Made by a program: the position numbers and the translations under genes. Positions 13,110 through 14,536 of a stretch of DNA of 14,536 bases are shown here, one piece after another. The DNA lies in assembly GCA_032095175.1 (NCBI GenBank), contig DAMCZI010000072.1, positions 1-14,536 of the forward strand, given 5' to 3'. The DNA is from DAMCZI01 sp032095175. Its GTDB lineage: Bacteria > Bacillota > Clostridia > Clostridiales > Caloramatoraceae. Below the pieces are notes generated by a model. It saw only the letters and a list, made by a program, of their open reading frames with translations, ran no database searches and had not been told where the DNA came from. Numbering within the stretch: the stretch's first letter is position 1; every line of letters starts with the position of its first letter.

Positions 13110-13220
13110 TGTACTCAAAATACATATGGTGATACTTTTAACTATATGATTAATGAATACTTACCTGAAAAGGAATTACAAGAAAAATATAAAGGGAAGG
13201 GAAAACAACATGCATTATAA
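13110..13220 (+). pseudogene. Possible remnant of an unidentified gene before the radical SAM gene
   Basis: A frame open for 36 codons reads like protein near its 3' end (TYGDTFNYMINEYLPEKELQ, then EKYKGKGKQHAL and stop). It overlaps the radical SAM start by 11 bases, the arrangement of coupled genes. A TAA at 13107-13109 blocks it upstream. A neighbouring frame before it reads YKYAVVNVLK and could be joined to it by a one-base shift around 13113-13122. The likely meaning is a frameshifted and 5'-deleted gene. The family is not recognised. An ATG-started 24-codon peptide from 13146 is the alternative. Confidence 0.35.
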
Positions 13221-14079
13221 AGAAGTAAAAGGGATTTTATCCCCAAGCAATGGAATGAATATATTTCGAGGATGTACTCATGGCTGCATTTACTGTGATA
13301 GCAGAAGCAAGTGCTATAATATGAAACATGATTTTGAGGATGTTGAAGTTAAAAGTAATGCTCACCAGTTATTAGAAGATGCACTTCTAAGAAAGAGAAA
13401 AAAGTGTATGATTGGTACTGGTGCGATGTGTGATTCCTATATGCATATAGAAATGGATTTGAAATATACAAGAAAATCCCTTGAAATCATTGAAAAGTAT
13501 GGCTTTGGAGTTTGTATACAAACAAAATCAAATCTTATTCTTCGTGACATAGATCTATTAAAAAGTATAAATCAGAAAGCTAAATGTGTAGTTCAAATCA
13601 CTCTTACCACCTATGACGAGAGCTTGTGTAAAATTATTGAACCTTGTGTCTGTACCACAAAAGAACGTTTTGAAGTATTGAAAATCATGAGGGACAACGG
13701 AATTCCTACAGTTGTATGGCTTGATCCTATTTTACCCTTTATAAATGATACAGAAGAAAATTTAAGAGGAATTTTAAATTACTGTATAGAAGCTAAGGTA
13801 TATGGCATCATTTGCTTTGGTATGGGTTTAACTTTACGAGAAGGCAATAGGGAGTATTTTTATACAAAGCTGGATGAACATTTTCCAGGGCTTAAGGAAA
13901 AATATCAAAGAAAATATGGCTACAGCTATGAAGTATCGAGTGATAACAACGAAAAGCTCATGGGCATTTTTTATAGTGTATGTAAAGAGCATGACATAGT
14001 ATGCAACAATGATGAAATATTTAAGTATCTCCATACCTTTGAATCTAAGCAGCAAATAGAGCAGTTGACTTTGTTCTGA
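13210..14079 (+). CDS. SplB-like radical SAM protein
   Basis: 289 residues. The radical SAM cluster motif CTHGCIYC has Cys22, Cys26 and Cys29, which bind the [4Fe-4S] that splits S-adenosylmethionine. Further family marks are the start KGILSPSNGMNIFRGC, GTGAMCDSY (69-77), QTKSN, LTTYDE, IEP (143-145) and DPILPFIND (172-180), the pattern of the SPL/COG1533 group named after spore photoproduct lyase. Most members are uncharacterised, and true SplB is longer, so DNA repair is not implied. There are many extra Cys, none in a clear second-cluster motif. I chose ATG 13210 because AAGGGAAGG lies 9 nt upstream; an in-frame ATG at 13153 has no site. It is the last protein gene before the next rrn operon. 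Confidence 0.85.
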   Translation: MHYKEVKGILSPSNGMNIFRGCTHGCIYCDSRSKCYNMKHDFEDVEVKSNAHQLLEDALLRKRKKCMIGTGAMCDSYMHIEMDLKYTRKSLEIIEKYGFGVCIQTKSNLILRDIDLLKSINQKAKCVVQITLTTYDESLCKIIEPCVCTTKERFEVLKIMRDNGIPTVVWLDPILPFINDTEENLRGILNYCIEAKVYGIICFGMGLTLREGNREYFYTKLDEHFPGLKEKYQRKYGYSYEVSSDNNEKLMGIFYSVCKEHDIVCNNDEIFKYLHTFESKQQIEQLTLF

Positions 14080-14086
14080 AAAGTAA

Positions 14087-14141
14087 ACCTTACTGTAGGG
14101 GGTACTTCTTAAAGCATACATATTAATTGGTAAGGTCTTTT
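14087..14141 (+). terminator. Weak candidate terminator after the radical SAM gene
   Basis: ACCTTAC (14087-14093) pairs with GTAAGGT (14130-14136), followed by CTTTT. The 36-nt loop is long and the stem has only 7 bp, so the call is uncertain. No other terminator is seen before the rRNA promoters. Confidence 0.35.
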
Positions 14142-14205
14142 GGGCTTGAAACTGGCAGCAGGGTATTTACCTTAAATTACAAATCAAAAATCCTACAAAG
14201 GAAGG

Positions 14206-14234
14206 TTGACATAGGCTATATGGGATGATACAAT
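14206..14234 (+). promoter_or_regulatory. rRNA operon promoter P1
   Basis: TTGACA (14206-14211), 17 bp, TACAAT (14229-14234). AT-rich DNA just upstream (TTAAATTACAAATCAAAAAT) could act as an UP element. A hairpin CTGTCTT/AAGACAG (14242-14260) would lie at the 5' end of its transcript. Confidence 0.8.
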
Positions 14235-14285
14235 AAACAAGCTGTCTTTCGAGAAGACAGTGAAAACAAAGGTTGAAAATACCAA

Positions 14286-14314
14286 TTGACGTTGTAGAAA
14301 TGACATGATAAGAT
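14286..14314 (+). promoter_or_regulatory. rRNA operon promoter P2
   Basis: TTGACG (14286-14291), 17 bp, TAAGAT (14309-14314), 80 bp after P1. A hairpin GTTGCTC/GAGCAAC (14321-14341) follows directly. Confidence 0.72.
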
Positions 14315-14366
14315 ATAAAAGTTGCTCCGGTTGAGAGCAACAAAACAAAAGATTTAAAAAAAGTAG

Positions 14367-14395
14367 TTGACATTAAAGAAAAGACATGATATACT
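14367..14395 (+). promoter_or_regulatory. rRNA operon promoter P3
   Basis: TTGACA (14367-14372), 17 bp, TATACT (14390-14395), 81 bp after P2 and with the best match to consensus. An A-rich stretch (AAAACAAAAGATTTAAAAAA) lies upstream. The following hairpin GCTGT/ACAGC (14402-14422) resembles that after P1. Confidence 0.82.
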
Positions 14396-14447
14396 AATTA
14401 AGCTGTCTCGAGAGAGAACAGCGAAAACAGAAGGTTGAAAAAACCAT

Positions 14448-14476
14448 TTGACATTGAAGAAATGAAATGATAAGAT
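14448..14476 (+). promoter_or_regulatory. rRNA operon promoter P4
   Basis: TTGACA (14448-14453), 17 bp, TAAGAT (14471-14476), 81 bp after P3. Its core (AGAAATGAAATGATAAGAT) nearly repeats that of P2. No clear hairpin follows; the transcript runs into the conserved leader. Confidence 0.8.
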
Positions 14477-14491
14477 GGTTAAGCAACTTCG

Positions 14492-14536
14492 GTCCTTGAA
14501 AATTGAACAGTGAATAAGCGACGTACTGAAAAGTAC
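14492..14536 (+). other. rRNA leader upstream of 16S, runs off window
   Basis: GTCCTTGAAAATTGAACAG (14492-14510) is the conserved leader segment found before 16S (and often 23S) in clostridial and bacillar rrn operons. It is linked to boxA-type antitermination and precursor processing. The shorter echo GGTTGAAAA occurs before P2 and P4 (14271-14279, 14433-14441). The 16S gene itself lies beyond the window. Confidence 0.75.

Noticed and set aside
13153..13209. ATG 13153 as the radical SAM start
   Set aside because: No ribosome binding site precedes it, while ATG 13210 has AAGGGAAGG and matches the family's usual N terminus.

Overview
The window is AT-rich, uses strong AGGAGG-type ribosome binding sites and several GTG/TTG starts, and carries clostridial-type genes. 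It looks like chromosomal DNA of a low-GC Firmicute of class Clostridia. No species is assigned. It opens in the 3' end of a 5S rRNA and closes in a tandem promoter array and leader typical of a second rRNA operon, both on the + strand. The window is therefore the single-copy stretch between two rrn operons.

Left part (1-2650): the 5S end and its hairpin terminator; a minus-strand regulator that joins an XRE helix-turn-helix to a complete desulfoferrodoxin-like module; a possible small minus-strand membrane protein with its own terminator; then a plus-strand run of a family-4 Fe-S uracil-DNA glycosylase, a 44-residue lysine-rich protein and a DUF3892-like protein, closed by a strong terminator. 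A 94-bp element with perfect 32-bp inverted repeats follows.

Middle (2650-8660): a CadC/SmtB-type metal-sensing ArsR repressor, a cysteine-free uracil-DNA glycosylase homologue and murD, closely spaced as one operon with a terminator; a second unit with its own promoter, in which a large ArsR-type regulator overlaps a fused ABC exporter; a repeat-rich convergent terminator region; and murI (glutamate racemase) on the minus strand. murD and murI both serve peptidoglycan synthesis but are in separate transcription units.

Right part (8700-14080): a loose series of unrelated accessory genes, all on the + strand: a C-terminally shortened Nudix protein, a polytopic membrane protein, a GNAT fragment, a small P-loop kinase-like protein, two alpha/beta hydrolases of different families, and an SplB-like radical SAM protein preceded by a possible gene remnant. 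Two or three of these look decayed, which suggests a variable region.

Right edge (14080-14536): four sigma-A promoters at 80-81 bp spacing, three of them followed by a small hairpin, then a conserved rRNA leader that runs off the window before the 16S gene. The most unusual item is the HTH-desulfoferrodoxin fusion, a plausible iron/oxygen-species sensing regulator. Next are the ArsR-ABC pair, the metal sensor that lacks a metal pump, the Fe-S and non-Fe-S UDG pair, and the modular rrn promoter array.
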